A stretch of DNA of 64,000 bases, taken from CAYVTV01 sp964563105. Its GTDB lineage: Bacteria > Bacteroidota > Bacteroidia > Bacteroidales > GCA-2748055. The position numbers were made by a program, and so were the translations under genes. Positions 45,555-54,455 of this stretch are shown here, piece by piece. Every line of letters begins with the position of its first letter. Positions within the stretch are counted from its first letter, which is position 1. The DNA lies in assembly GCA_964563105.1 (NCBI GenBank), contig CAZLXM010000005.1, forward strand, positions 1-64,000. Direction: 5' to 3'. The notes below the pieces were generated by a model. The model worked only from the letters and a program-made list of their open reading frames with translations. It ran no database searches and was not told the DNA's origin.

Positions 45555-46949
45555 ATGGCGGAAAAGCAAAAAACTATTTTAAAATCTGTTACATTGGCAG
45601 GAAAGGGGTTACACTCAGGAATAGATGTGAGACTGACATTTCATCCTGCGCCCGAAAATCACGGCTTTGTTTTTAAGCGTTCTGACTTGCCGGGGCAGCC
45701 ATTAATCCGGGCATTGGCTGAAAATGTTACTGATACTGACAGAGGGACTACTTTGGAAGAAAATGGCGGACGTGTTCAGACTATTGAGCATATTCTTGCT
45801 GCCTGCGTTGGAATGGAAGTTGATAACGTTTTAATTGAGATGCATGGCCCTGAAGCTCCAATTCTGGACGGTAGCGCAGCCAAATATGTTGAAGCTATTG
45901 AAAAAGCTGGTGTTATTGAACAAAATGCCAATAAAGAATATTTCACACCAAATGAAAAAGTGGAATATTATGATGAAAAGAAAGGTATTCACATAATTGC
46001 ATACCCCGATGAAGCTTTGTCAATGAATGTCCTGATCGATTATAATTCTAAAATCCTTGGTAATCAATATGCTACTTTAGACGATTTGAAGAAATTTTCT
46101 AAAGAAATAGCGCCATGCAGAACTTTTGTATTTCTTCATGAACTTGAGTTTCTGGCACGTAACAATCTTATAAAAGGAGGTGATCTTGACAATGCTATTG
46201 TTATTATGGATCGTCAGGTAGAACAGTCTGAACTAGACAGATTGGCAACTCTTTTTAAGAAACCTAAAATAAAAGTAAAACCTGAAGGAGTTTTGAACAA
46301 TATAGACCTTCATTTTCCGAATGAACCTGCCCGTCATAAATTACTTGACCTTATTGGAGATTTGTCGTTATTAGGGCTGCCTTTCAAAGGAAAAATAATT
46401 GCTACCAAGCCGGGGCATCATGCTAATACAGAATTTGTGAGAATTTTACAACAAGTAGCAAAAAAACAAAAGCTTAAAAAGAAAATTCCTAAATATAATC
46501 CGAATCTGCCCCCTGTGGTAGATATTATCGGAATTCAAAATACCCTTCCGCATCGTCCCCCTTTTCTCCTGGTTGATAAGATAATTTATCGTGATAAAAA
46601 AACTGTCATCGGGGTAAAAAATGTCACAATGAATGAACCTTTCTTTGTGGGACATTTTCCCGAAGAGCCTGTTATGCCTGGTGTTTTACAGGTTGAGGCA
46701 ATGGCTCAGGTTGGCGGGCTTCTGGTAATGAACCTGGTCCCTGATCCGGAAAATTATCTCACTTACTTTCTAAAAATTGATAAAGTAAAATTTAAAAGAA
46801 AAGTTGTTCCCGGTGATACCCTTATTGTTAAAATGGACCTGCTTGAACCTATGCGTAGAGGTATAGCTCTTATGTATGGTGAAGCATATGTAGGCGATAA
46901 AATTACTGCAGAAGGAGAAATGATGGCGCAAATAGTTAAAGTAAAATAA
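45555..46949 (+). CDS. lpxC/fabZ: Bifunctional UDP-3-O-acyl-N-acetylglucosamine deacetylase / 3-hydroxyacyl-ACP dehydratase
   Basis: This is the natural fusion found in Bacteroidota. Residues 1-~305 are LpxC, the zinc deacetylase that commits flux to lipid A; zinc ligands are His79 (EHILAAC), His261 and Asp265 (HKLLDLIGD), with His near KPGHHANTEF. Residues ~315-464 are FabZ: LPHRPPFLLVDK, catalytic His367 in GHFPEEPVMPG, and the Glu in QVEAMAQ. The FabZ half dehydrates 3-hydroxyacyl-ACP for fatty acid elongation, so one polypeptide balances lipid A and phospholipid supply. lpxA follows after 5 bases. Confidence 0.97.
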   Translation: MAEKQKTILKSVTLAGKGLHSGIDVRLTFHPAPENHGFVFKRSDLPGQPLIRALAENVTDTDRGTTLEENGGRVQTIEHILAACVGMEVDNVLIEMHGPEAPILDGSAAKYVEAIEKAGVIEQNANKEYFTPNEKVEYYDEKKGIHIIAYPDEALSMNVLIDYNSKILGNQYATLDDLKKFSKEIAPCRTFVFLHELEFLARNNLIKGGDLDNAIVIMDRQVEQSELDRLATLFKKPKIKVKPEGVLNNIDLHFPNEPARHKLLDLIGDLSLLGLPFKGKIIATKPGHHANTEFVRILQQVAKKQKLKKKIPKYNPNLPPVVDIIGIQNTLPHRPPFLLVDKIIYRDKKTVIGVKNVTMNEPFFVGHFPEEPVMPGVLQVEAMAQVGGLLVMNLVPDPENYLTYFLKIDKVKFKRKVVPGDTLIVKMDLLEPMRRGIALMYGEAYVGDKITAEGEMMAQIVKVK

Positions 46950-46954
46950 GAATA

Positions 46955-47743
46955 ATGGCACAAACATATACTAACATTCATCCTGAAGCAAAAATTGGAA
47001 AAAATGTAATTATTGATTCATTCGTTACTATTCAACAAGATGTAACTATTGGAGATGGATGCCGGATTGGTCCAAATGCCGTGATAATGAATGGGGCGAG
47101 AATAGGGGACAACTGTCAGGTCCATAGTGGGGCAATAATTGCCGGGATTCCTCAAGACCTTAAATTTGAAGGGGAACATACAACAGTTGAAATCGGAAAT
47201 TCATCTATTATAAGAGAATTTGTTACTATAAACAGAGGCACAAGGACAAAAGGTAAAACTATTGTAGGAAACAACTGTATGATTATGTCTTATGCCCATA
47301 TTGCACATGACTGTCATTTGCATGATAATTGCATAATGGGCAGTTATGCAGGTATGGCGGGTGAGGTTGAAATGTTTGATTATGCCATACTTAGTCCTGG
47401 AAGCCTTGTACATCAGTTTGTGAGAATAGGTTCACATGCCATGATCCAGGGTGGAAGTAAAGTTACTAAAGATGTTCCGCCTTTCAGCCTTGCCGGAAGA
47501 GAACCTCTCTCTTATACCGGAATAAACTCTGTAGGATTGAGGCGACGAAATTTCGAAAATGAATCAATTTATGAGATACAGGAAATATACAGGATTATTT
47601 ATCAGCGAAACCTCAATATTTCAGATGCAGTTGATTTTATTGAAGCAAACCTGCCTGCATCAAAAGAAAGAGACGAAATTATTCTTTTTATAAGAAATTC
47701 AAAAAGAGGAATAATTAGAGGATATTTTGACGGAAGAGAGTAA
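46955..47743 (+). CDS. lpxA: Acyl-[ACP]--UDP-N-acetylglucosamine O-acyltransferase
   Basis: This is the first enzyme of lipid A synthesis. It is 262 aa, the normal length. Left-handed beta helix repeats fill residues ~5-190, with the catalytic His region YAHIAHDCHLHDNC, and the C-terminal helical domain follows. It starts 5 bases after lpxC/fabZ and converges on thiL with a 2-base gap. Confidence 0.97.
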   Translation: MAQTYTNIHPEAKIGKNVIIDSFVTIQQDVTIGDGCRIGPNAVIMNGARIGDNCQVHSGAIIAGIPQDLKFEGEHTTVEIGNSSIIREFVTINRGTRTKGKTIVGNNCMIMSYAHIAHDCHLHDNCIMGSYAGMAGEVEMFDYAILSPGSLVHQFVRIGSHAMIQGGSKVTKDVPPFSLAGREPLSYTGINSVGLRRRNFENESIYEIQEIYRIIYQRNLNISDAVDFIEANLPASKERDEIILFIRNSKRGIIRGYFDGRE

Positions 47744-47745
47744 CT

Positions 47746-48780
47746 TTATTTAAAACTGTTCCACCCCCGGGCCTTTAAAGAAATCGCCTGGCCTTCCATT
47801 GTTATTAGCAGATTTTCTTCAGGATTGTTTGTAATATGCCCAATAACATGTATATCCTCAAGATTCGAAATTCTATCGTGCTCCCTTAAAGGAACGGTAA
47901 ATAGTAATTCATAATCTTCCCCGCCATGTAATGCTGAAATAACCGGTACCATTTCAAATTCTTCAGCCATGGAAGCAGTTGCAGGATGGATAGGGATTTT
48001 TTCCTGAAAAATTTTGTATCCTTTATTTGAATTAATGCTCAGGTGTAGCATATCTGATGATAAACCATCTGATATGTCTATCATTGAAGTGGGGGAAATG
48101 TTATTTTGTCTTAAAAGCTTGATTATATCACCTCTTGCTTCGGGTTTTAACTGTCTGCCGAGAATATAATTATAACCTTCCAACCGGGGTTGTTCTTCAG
48201 GATTTTGAGAAAATAGTTCTTTTTCCCTTTCAAGAAGTTGAAGTCCCATATAAGCACCACCAAGATCACCACTTACACAAATCAGGTCATTTATTCCTGC
48301 TCCGCTTCTGTAAACTATTTCTTCCTTTACGGCCCTGCCTAATGCTGTAATACTTATAGTCATACCTGTCATGGAAGATGTTGTGTCCCCACCTATTAAA
48401 TCGATGTTATACTTGTCACAGGCAAGATAAATGCCGGAATATATTTCTTTTACAGCTTCCAGGGAAAATTTTGATGATAAGGCAATAGAAACCACTATAA
48501 ACTGAGGCTCGGCATTCATGGCATATATATCTGAGATATTAACCACGACTGCTTTATATCCCAAATGTTTAAGGGGAGTATACATAAGATTAAAGTGAAT
48601 TCCTTCTGTAAGCATATCAGTTGCCACAATTAAACAATCATTTCCCATATCAAATACTGCAGAATCGTCACCTACTCCTTTAATAAGATTTTTATGCTTA
48701 TAGCTAATACCTGATGTAAGCTCCTTAATTAGTCCAAATTCACCTATATCTGAAAGAGGAGTTTTCCCTGTACCTGTCAT
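47746..48780 (-). CDS. thiL: Thiamine-monophosphate kinase
   Basis: This enzyme phosphorylates thiamine monophosphate to the active diphosphate. It is 344 aa, of the PurM-like ATP-binding fold. GVGDDSAVF, DLIGGDTTSS and MIDISDGLSSD are the metal/ATP motifs. It is the last gene of the pfkA-lipoprotein-thiL run, 8 bases after the lipoprotein stop. Confidence 0.95.
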   Translation of the reverse strand: MTGTGKTPLSDIGEFGLIKELTSGISYKHKNLIKGVGDDSAVFDMGNDCLIVATDMLTEGIHFNLMYTPLKHLGYKAVVVNISDIYAMNAEPQFIVVSIALSSKFSLEAVKEIYSGIYLACDKYNIDLIGGDTTSSMTGMTISITALGRAVKEEIVYRSGAGINDLICVSGDLGGAYMGLQLLEREKELFSQNPEEQPRLEGYNYILGRQLKPEARGDIIKLLRQNNISPTSMIDISDGLSSDMLHLSINSNKGYKIFQEKIPIHPATASMAEEFEMVPVISALHGGEDYELLFTVPLREHDRISNLEDIHVIGHITNNPEENLLITMEGQAISLKARGWNSFK

Positions 48781-48788
48781 AATATGGA

Positions 48789-49469
48789 TTATTTTAATCT
48801 TACTTTAGTTTCAAGGATGGTATTATCATCCATTAACCTGCCAAAATCCGTTTTCAGTGAAAGTTTATTTTTATCAATGGAAAAAGTGGCTTTTGTATTA
48901 ACCGATTTGACAGGCCGGTGAAAGGTCATATCTATATTATATTTTATTTGCCCGAACACATCTTTAATCATACCGGCATCCAATTCTTTTTCATCTTCAC
49001 CAAAAAATCTGTCTTTTGAAAATTCATCGGAAATAACTCCATGGCGGATAATATTTTTACGTTTGAAGCTTAAAAATTCCTTTTGAGCTGTTTTTTTCTG
49101 CAATATATATGACATTGCCTGATTTAAAGCTGCAACATTTGAAAAATCAAATTTAATCCCAAAAATAAAGTTTTCACTGTTTCCGGTTATTTGAATATTC
49201 GAAATGCCTGCCACTTTTTTAAGTGTTAAAGCAGCATCTTCAAAAGACTGATCTATTCTAAGGCTTTCATTTGGCTGATGTTCAGAAAAAGATTGCATTG
49301 TCAAAAAAAATTCATTCATATCTATCATATATTCCATGGTACCTGAACCATCAGCATTAAATGTATATTTTTCATATACAGTTATACAACCTGATAATAA
49401 TATTACTGCAAATATGAATAAAAAAAGGCGGATATTGCAAACCCTTTTTAGATACAGGCTTTTGAACAT
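48789..49469 (-). CDS. Hypothetical lipoprotein
   Basis: The 226-aa protein has a lipoprotein signal (lipobox LLSGC, Cys28) and then KYTFNADGSGTMEYMIDMNEF, a beta-rich start I recall from uncharacterised Bacteroidota lipoproteins. No enzymatic motif is seen. It sits 26 bases after pfkA and 8 bases before thiL on the same strand. Confidence 0.7.
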   Translation of the reverse strand: MFKSLYLKRVCNIRLFLFIFAVILLSGCITVYEKYTFNADGSGTMEYMIDMNEFFLTMQSFSEHQPNESLRIDQSFEDAALTLKKVAGISNIQITGNSENFIFGIKFDFSNVAALNQAMSYILQKKTAQKEFLSFKRKNIIRHGVISDEFSKDRFFGEDEKELDAGMIKDVFGQIKYNIDMTFHRPVKSVNTKATFSIDKNKLSLKTDFGRLMDDNTILETKVRLK

Positions 49470-49495
49470 AAAAGGATATTTTCGTAATTTTTATT

Positions 49496-50629
49496 TTATT
49501 TATCACCAAGGCAAGTCCCGACTGCCCGTGCACATTTAATCCATTCATGATCAGGTGGCACAAGGCTTCTAATACCAACAATTTTTTCAAGTGGAACGGC
49601 TTTGGTGGATTGCCCGTCTATAGCCACCATAATTCCTGAAACTTCCTGTTTAATATATTCTGTACAAGCTGTTCCCAACCGGGTTGCAAGCAATCTGTCG
49701 GCAGCTGACGGTGTACCTCCTCTTTGCAGGTGCCCTAAAATGGTTACACGTGATTCAAGGTGTGTCAGTTCCTGTAATTTAGTGGCGAGCCGTATAGTTC
49801 TTGTCTGATTGATACCTGTTAAAATGGAAAGCTGATCTTTAAGCCTGTCTTTATTCTTTTCATCCTGTTCCAGGGCTATTGAAGCTTCCAGCCTTTTAAT
49901 TTCCTCAATATCTTCCAGGGAAACTGAACCTTCAGCAACGGCAATGATACTAAAATTTGATCCCGAACGCTGACGGTTAAGGATTGAATTAGCAACAATA
50001 TTAATATCATATGGTATTTCAGGGATAAGAATAACATCAGCACCACCTGATAATCCGGCCCCCAGGGCAAGCCATCCTGCCCTGTGCCCCATTATTTCAA
50101 CAACAATAATTCTATGATGACTATGGGCAGTGCTATGTAAACGATCAATAGCTTCTGTTGCAATTCCTAAAGCTGTATCAAAACCAAACGATACATCAGT
50201 ATATGGGATATCATTATCAATGGTTTTTGGCAGGGTAATAACATTAAGGCCATGCTGCATTAGATGATATGCATGTTTTTGTGTTCCACCTCCGCCAAGA
50301 CATACTAAAACATCAAGATGATGTTTATTATAATTCTCAACAATAACTTCTGTCATATCCATTTTCTGATTCCCGATAGGCATCTTATGAGGTTTATCCC
50401 TGCTGGTACCCAAAATTGTACCCCCAAGTGTTAGAATTCCTGAAAGGTGGCTTCGGTCAAGGTACATGATCCTGTTCTCCACCAGCCCGCGAAAACCATC
50501 TTTAAAGCCAATTATATCCATATTATATAACCCTTTAGCCGACTTGCCGATACCACGTATTGCGGCATTCAATCCCGGGGTATCACCACCGGCTGTAAGG
50601 ATTCCTACGCATTTTCTATTCCGGGTCAC
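49496..50629 (-). CDS. pfkA: 6-phosphofructokinase, variant GGGG/Lys type
   Basis: This glycolytic enzyme phosphorylates fructose 6-phosphate. It is 377 aa, larger than E. coli PfkA. The phosphate-donor region reads LGGGGTQKHA (Gly112-Gly115) where classical ATP enzymes have GGDGS, and PKTIDND (Lys135) where they have PGTIDND. Lys at this place is found in PPi-dependent and some ATP-dependent group III enzymes; Gly instead of Asp at the position before it leaves the donor uncertain. The start is GTG 50629, with an in-frame stop directly upstream. Confidence 0.92.
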   Translation of the reverse strand: MTRNRKCVGILTAGGDTPGLNAAIRGIGKSAKGLYNMDIIGFKDGFRGLVENRIMYLDRSHLSGILTLGGTILGTSRDKPHKMPIGNQKMDMTEVIVENYNKHHLDVLVCLGGGGTQKHAYHLMQHGLNVITLPKTIDNDIPYTDVSFGFDTALGIATEAIDRLHSTAHSHHRIIVVEIMGHRAGWLALGAGLSGGADVILIPEIPYDINIVANSILNRQRSGSNFSIIAVAEGSVSLEDIEEIKRLEASIALEQDEKNKDRLKDQLSILTGINQTRTIRLATKLQELTHLESRVTILGHLQRGGTPSAADRLLATRLGTACTEYIKQEVSGIMVAIDGQSTKAVPLEKIVGIRSLVPPDHEWIKCARAVGTCLGDK

Positions 50630-50739
50630 TCAATAATTTTTTAATTTTTTTGTTTAAGTTAGTAATATCTAATGTAATTCAATTGATTAAAAAGATTTTA
50701 TATTAATCTAATTCCGTACAAACCAATTGCAGGAAACTT

Positions 50740-50747
50740 CAAAAATA
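50740..50747 (-). promoter_or_regulatory. Possible promoter -7 box for pfkA
   Basis: The minus strand reads TATTTTTG, predicting a leader of about 100 bases before the GTG start. Confidence 0.35.
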
Positions 50748-50891
50748 CATAAAATAAAGTAAATAGCCTTAATCACAATCAAATGAAATATGAGATATTT
50801 ATTTCAATTCTAATATTATTATCTGTTAAATATATTAATATAACGAAAAACGATTTTTGAGTTATTTTTCCATTAATATATAAATAATGGA

Positions 50892-51968
50892 ATGAAGGAA
50901 AATGAATTAAAGTATCTTATTGCTCTTACTCTTATTCCGCATGTTGGAAGTATAACAGCAAGAAAGCTTATTGCTTATATTGGTTCAGCAGAGGCTGTTT
51001 TTCGGGAAAGTCCGGATATATTACGAAAAATTCCGGGGATTGGCGAATTTTTAGCGAGACAAAAAAATACACCCGGATTAATAGAAGAAGCTGAAAAAGA
51101 GCTTTATTTTATAAAAAAAAATAATATTAGTTTCCTGACTTTGTTCTGTAATACTTATCCCGAGAGATTAAAACAATGTGCGGATGCTCCCCTGATCATT
51201 TATTTCAAGGGAGAAAATATATTCAACTATCCAATGATGCTTAGTGTAGTGGGCACAAGAAAGGCAACAGATTATGGAATCGAATATTGCAACAGGATAA
51301 TTAATGATCTTGTTCATCAGGATTTAAATGTGGTAATTGTCAGCGGCTTGGCGTACGGAATTGATTATCAGGCACATCTTGCCGCTTTAAAAAGTGGCCN
51401 NNNNNNNNNNNNNNNNNNNNNNNNNNNNNNNNNNNNNNNNATTAAAAATAATGGCGCTTTGCTAACTGATTTTACCAGTAATGGGAATCCTGAACGCAAT
51501 AATTTTCTTAAAAGAAACCGGATTATAGCCGGATTATCGGATGCCACGCTTGTAATTGAGTCCGGGATAAATGGCGGGGCACTGATAACTGCTGATTTTG
51601 CAGGAGAATATAACCGTGACGTATTTGCTTTGCCAGGCAGAGTTAATGATAAAATGTCGGAAGGTTGTAACAGGCTGATTAAAAATAATAAGGCTGCTAT
51701 GATAGAATCTGCTTCCGATATTCAATATTTTTTGGGATGGAAGAAAAATAATCCTGAAAATTTACCCAGACAGCGTAATTTATTTAAGGATTTATCTGAT
51801 GAGGAGGCGGGGATAGTGAAGATGCTTGAGTTTGAAGAAAGCCTGTCGGCGGATATCATCAGCATAAAAATGAAAATGCCTGTAAGTAAAATATCTTCGT
51901 TACTTTTAGGTCTTGAATTCAATGGGATTATAAAAGCTCTTCCGGGCAACTATTATAAATTGATTTGA
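50892..51968 (+). CDS. dprA: DNA processing protein DprA (contains an assembly gap)
   Basis: DprA loads RecA on incoming single-stranded DNA in natural transformation. 358 codons are assembled, 14 of them unknown from the 41 Ns at 51400-51440. Order: N-terminal helix-hairpin-helix elements (about 14-55), Rossmann domain with VVGTRKATDYG (about 119-129) and SGLAYGIDYQAH, RNRIIAGLS after the gap, and a C-terminal winged helix (about 295-358). Relatives have about 26 residues between the SG and the IKNNGALLT-like segment, so the gap is probably ~36 bases too short. Confidence 0.93.
   Translation: MKENELKYLIALTLIPHVGSITARKLIAYIGSAEAVFRESPDILRKIPGIGEFLARQKNTPGLIEEAEKELYFIKKNNISFLTLFCNTYPERLKQCADAPLIIYFKGENIFNYPMMLSVVGTRKATDYGIEYCNRIINDLVHQDLNVVIVSGLAYGIDYQAHLAALKSGXXXXXXXXXXXXXXIKNNGALLTDFTSNGNPERNNFLKRNRIIAGLSDATLVIESGINGGALITADFAGEYNRDVFALPGRVNDKMSEGCNRLIKNNKAAMIESASDIQYFLGWKKNNPENLPRQRNLFKDLSDEEAGIVKMLEFEESLSADIISIKMKMPVSKISSLLLGLEFNGIIKALPGNYYKLI
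51400..51440. other. Assembly gap (41 N) in dprA
   Basis: The gap removes the conserved LAHGLDxIYP-like loop of the Rossmann domain. Frame is kept, but family spacing suggests the real sequence is longer by about 12 codons. Confidence 0.95.
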
Positions 51969-52017
51969 ATTTTACAGGCCTGCTTGATTCAAATTTAATA
52001 GTAAATTACTATTTTTT
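51963..52017 (+). terminator. Possible terminator structure after dprA
   Basis: ATTTGAAT (51963-51970, covering the stop codon) pairs with ATTCAAAT (51987-51994). A second AT-rich palindrome, AATAGTAA (51997-52004) and TTACTATT (52006-52013), runs into six Ts. Stability is low because there are few GC pairs. Confidence 0.35.
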
Positions 52018-52343
52018 ATATGATTTTACAAGCGGATTTAATTTTAAAATAAAGCTACAATTTTGCTTTATGAAATGCAGATAAAAAGATATTCGTGCAT
52101 TGATGCATAAAGGTTTAATTATAAGTCACGCATATTAATAAATCAAAAAGCATTAATTAATCTGATTTGGGCAAAAATACTTCATGCTTAGGAAAATATA
52201 TTAAAGAAAAAAATGGGAAGAATTATTACAATTAGTTTTAATTATTGATAAGTTTGCTTTCTCTTTTTTAATACCTGATTAAATTTAAATGCAGTTGTCC
52301 TGACACTGAAATTTAGGATGACTTAAAAATAATTAAATATTTA
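51969..52343. other. 375-base AT-rich gap between dprA and tatD
   Basis: There is no coding potential. It contains the terminator-like repeats after dprA, a 7-base hairpin ATAAAGC/GCTTTAT at 52049-52071, and a TAAGTTTG box at 52249-52256 that could be the tatD promoter. Nothing else is recognised. Confidence 0.6.
52249..52256 (+). promoter_or_regulatory. Possible promoter -7 box for tatD
   Basis: TAAGTTTG matches TAnnTTTG about 90 bases before the tatD ATG. Confidence 0.35.
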
Positions 52344-53114
52344 ATGAAACTTATTGATACACATACCCATTTATATTTAAATCATTTTAATGACGATAGA
52401 AATGAGGTGGTAAACAGATCTTTGGAGAATAATATTACACATTTACTTTTACCAAATATTAATTCAGGAACCCTTCCTCAAATGCTTGATATGTCTAAAA
52501 AATTCCCGGAGACCTGCTTTCCCATGATTGGATTACACCCTGCATCTGTAAAAGAAGATTATGAAAAAGAATTAATGAAAATAGAAAATAGTTTTAAGGA
52601 AAATAATTTTATAGCAATAGGAGAAACAGGTATTGATCTTTACAGAGACAAAGTATATAAAGAGCAACAATTGGCAGCTTTTGAAATCCAGGTAATTTGG
52701 GCAAAAGAAAAAAGGCTTCCGCTCGTTATTCACTCCAGGGATTCTTTCAATGAGATATTTTCTATTTTGGACAAATACGCAACGGAAAATATTACTGGTG
52801 TTTTTCATAGTTTTACCGGCAATATGAATGAGCTGAAAAAAGCTCTTGAATACGATTTTTTTATAGGTATAAATGGAATTGTAACTTTTGCAAATTCTGA
52901 TCTTTACAAAGTTATCCAAAATTTACCCCCTGAAAAACTACTTCTTGAAACAGATTCCCCATACCTTTCTCCTGTGCCAAAAAGAGGCAGAAGAAATGAA
53001 AGCAGTTTTTTAATCTACATTGCACATACTTTGGCTGAGATATATGGCATTAATATTAATAATATAGCAGAAATCACTACTAATAATGCAAAAACTTTAT
53101 TTTCTCTGATCTGA
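52344..53114 (+). CDS. TatD family metal-dependent DNase
   Basis: This is a 256-aa TIM-barrel hydrolase. Metal ligands lie in DTHTHLYL at the start, GETGIDLYRD, VIHSRDS, VFHSFTG and LLETDSPYLSPVPKRGRRNE, the complete TatD set. Members act as 3'-5' exonucleases on DNA; the physiological substrate is uncertain. It is likely monocistronic, followed by a ~300-base AT-rich stretch and tRNA-Ser. Confidence 0.92.
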   Translation: MKLIDTHTHLYLNHFNDDRNEVVNRSLENNITHLLLPNINSGTLPQMLDMSKKFPETCFPMIGLHPASVKEDYEKELMKIENSFKENNFIAIGETGIDLYRDKVYKEQQLAAFEIQVIWAKEKRLPLVIHSRDSFNEIFSILDKYATENITGVFHSFTGNMNELKKALEYDFFIGINGIVTFANSDLYKVIQNLPPEKLLLETDSPYLSPVPKRGRRNESSFLIYIAHTLAEIYGININNIAEITTNNAKTLFSLI

Positions 53115-53410
53115 TTTTACAGATTAGAAATATTAAATCTGAATTAGATGAGTTAATCTTCAGATGATTAAAAAGAATAAAATAATTTCTTTAATATTTT
53201 TAATGCAATAAAAGTATATATAAATATTAAAAAGGCGGGAAAATTAATTTTAATCATTGGAAATCAGGAAAAGTTAAATATTTCAACTAAATTTGACGAT
53301 TGAATTAAGGTTCTGTGAAATTTCTTTTTTAGATTAATACAGGATGAAATTACAAATTGTTTAATAATAATATTATTTTTTGTATTTTTCGTCCCGGGAT
53401 TTATAGATCC
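53115..53410. other. Intergenic gap between tatD and tRNA-Ser
   Basis: This is AT-rich non-coding sequence of 296 bases. A small hairpin ATCTG (53109-53113) / CAGAT (53120-53124) sits on the tatD stop. The tRNA promoter lies near the end. I see nothing else. Confidence 0.6.
53357..53390 (+). promoter_or_regulatory. Possible promoter for tRNA-Ser
   Basis: TTG at 53357-53359 and TATTTTTC at 53383-53390 (one mismatch to TAnnTTTG) are 23 bases apart and end 20 bases before the tRNA. Confidence 0.35.
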
Positions 53411-53498
53411 GGAGAGGTGGCCGAGTGGTCAAAGGCGCACGCCTGGAGAGCGTGTAATCGCCAAAAGCGGTTCGCGGGTTCGAATCCCGCTCTCTCCG
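53411..53498 (+). tRNA. tRNA-Ser (anticodon GGA)
   Basis: The cloverleaf is complete: acceptor GGAGAGG (53411-53417) pairs with TCTCTCC (53491-53497), and the discriminator is G as usual for serine. The anticodon stem CACGC/GCGTG encloses loop CTGGAGA with anticodon GGA, and there is a long class II variable arm and T loop TTCGAAT. CCA is not encoded. It reads UCC and UCU. Confidence 0.97.
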
Positions 53499-53561
53499 CG
53501 GGATATAAAAAAAATATTAAGTATTGTATTTTTTTAGTGGATATATTACATAAATAATTAA

Positions 53562-53592
53562 TTTTGACAAATTTAATTTTTTAGTATTTTAG
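53562..53592 (+). promoter_or_regulatory. Promoter of the ExbB/ExbD operon
   Basis: TTTTG at 53562-53566 and TATTTTAG at 53585-53592 are spaced 18 bases, a good -33/-7 arrangement with one mismatch in the -7 box. The ATG is at 53643. Confidence 0.45.
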
Positions 53593-53642
53593 TCCTTATT
53601 ATTACAAATTAATAGATTATAAAATTTAATGACAATCGAACT

Positions 53643-54449
53643 ATGAAAAAGTTATTCTTATTCTTAACCGTGATCGGTTTGCTGTGCACAGGATTATCAT
53701 TTGTTGCTTTTTCACAGGATGCTGATGCCAGTACAGTAACAGCTATACAGGAAGGAGCAGCAGCCCAGGTAACACAACCAACTGCAGCAGCAGCTACCCA
53801 GGAAGGTGGTTTATCCGTTTTACACAAGACTCTTAAGCAGAAGTTTATTGAGGGCGGTGCCGGGTTTATGGGGACCATTCTTCTTTGTTTAATTTTCGGA
53901 TTAGCGCTTGCATTTGAAAGAATTATTTATCTGAATCTTTCAACAACCAATACCGATAAATTACTTAAGCAGGTTGATGAAGCCCTCGAATCAGGTGGTG
54001 TTGATTCAGCTAAAGAAGTTTGCAGAAATACAAGAGGCCCTGTGGCAAGTATTTTTTATCAGGGATTTGACCGGATAAACGAAGGGATAGATGTAGTTGA
54101 AAAGTCAGTAATTTCATATGGAAGTGTACAAATGGGGCTTCTGGAAAAAGGTTTGACATGGATTCAACTCTTTATTGCAATATCCCCTATGCTTGGGTTC
54201 CTGGGTACAGTTATCGGAATGATTGATGCATTTGATAAGATACAAATGGCCGGTGATATTTCTCCTTCTCTCGTTGCCGGTGGTATTAAGATTGCTCTTA
54301 TTACAACTTTATTTGGTCTTATTGTTGCAATCATATTACAATTATTCTACAACTATCTTGTTGCAAAAATTGATGGCATAGTGAATAAAATGGAAGATGC
54401 TTCCATTGCTCTTATTGATATGCTGATGAAACAAAATCTTAAAAAATAA
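53643..54449 (+). CDS. MotA/TolQ/ExbB proton channel family protein
   Basis: This 268-aa inner-membrane protein is the ExbB-type channel that with ExbD turns the proton gradient into force on TonB. A signal-like N-terminus (1-25, ending AFSQ) and an Ala/Thr-rich periplasmic linker precede three membrane segments: about 76-98, 172-197 and 216-239, the last two with MLGFLGTVIGMIDAF and ITTLFGLIVAI motifs typical of the family. It opens a four-gene operon; the next gene starts 6 bases later. Confidence 0.93.
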   Translation: MKKLFLFLTVIGLLCTGLSFVAFSQDADASTVTAIQEGAAAQVTQPTAAAATQEGGLSVLHKTLKQKFIEGGAGFMGTILLCLIFGLALAFERIIYLNLSTTNTDKLLKQVDEALESGGVDSAKEVCRNTRGPVASIFYQGFDRINEGIDVVEKSVISYGSVQMGLLEKGLTWIQLFIAISPMLGFLGTVIGMIDAFDKIQMAGDISPSLVAGGIKIALITTLFGLIVAIILQLFYNYLVAKIDGIVNKMEDASIALIDMLMKQNLKK

Positions 54450-54455
54450 ATAATT

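Noticed and set aside
53357..53557. Plus-strand open frame across tRNA-Ser
   Set aside because: It is read through a complete tRNA; the RNA gene explains the sequence.
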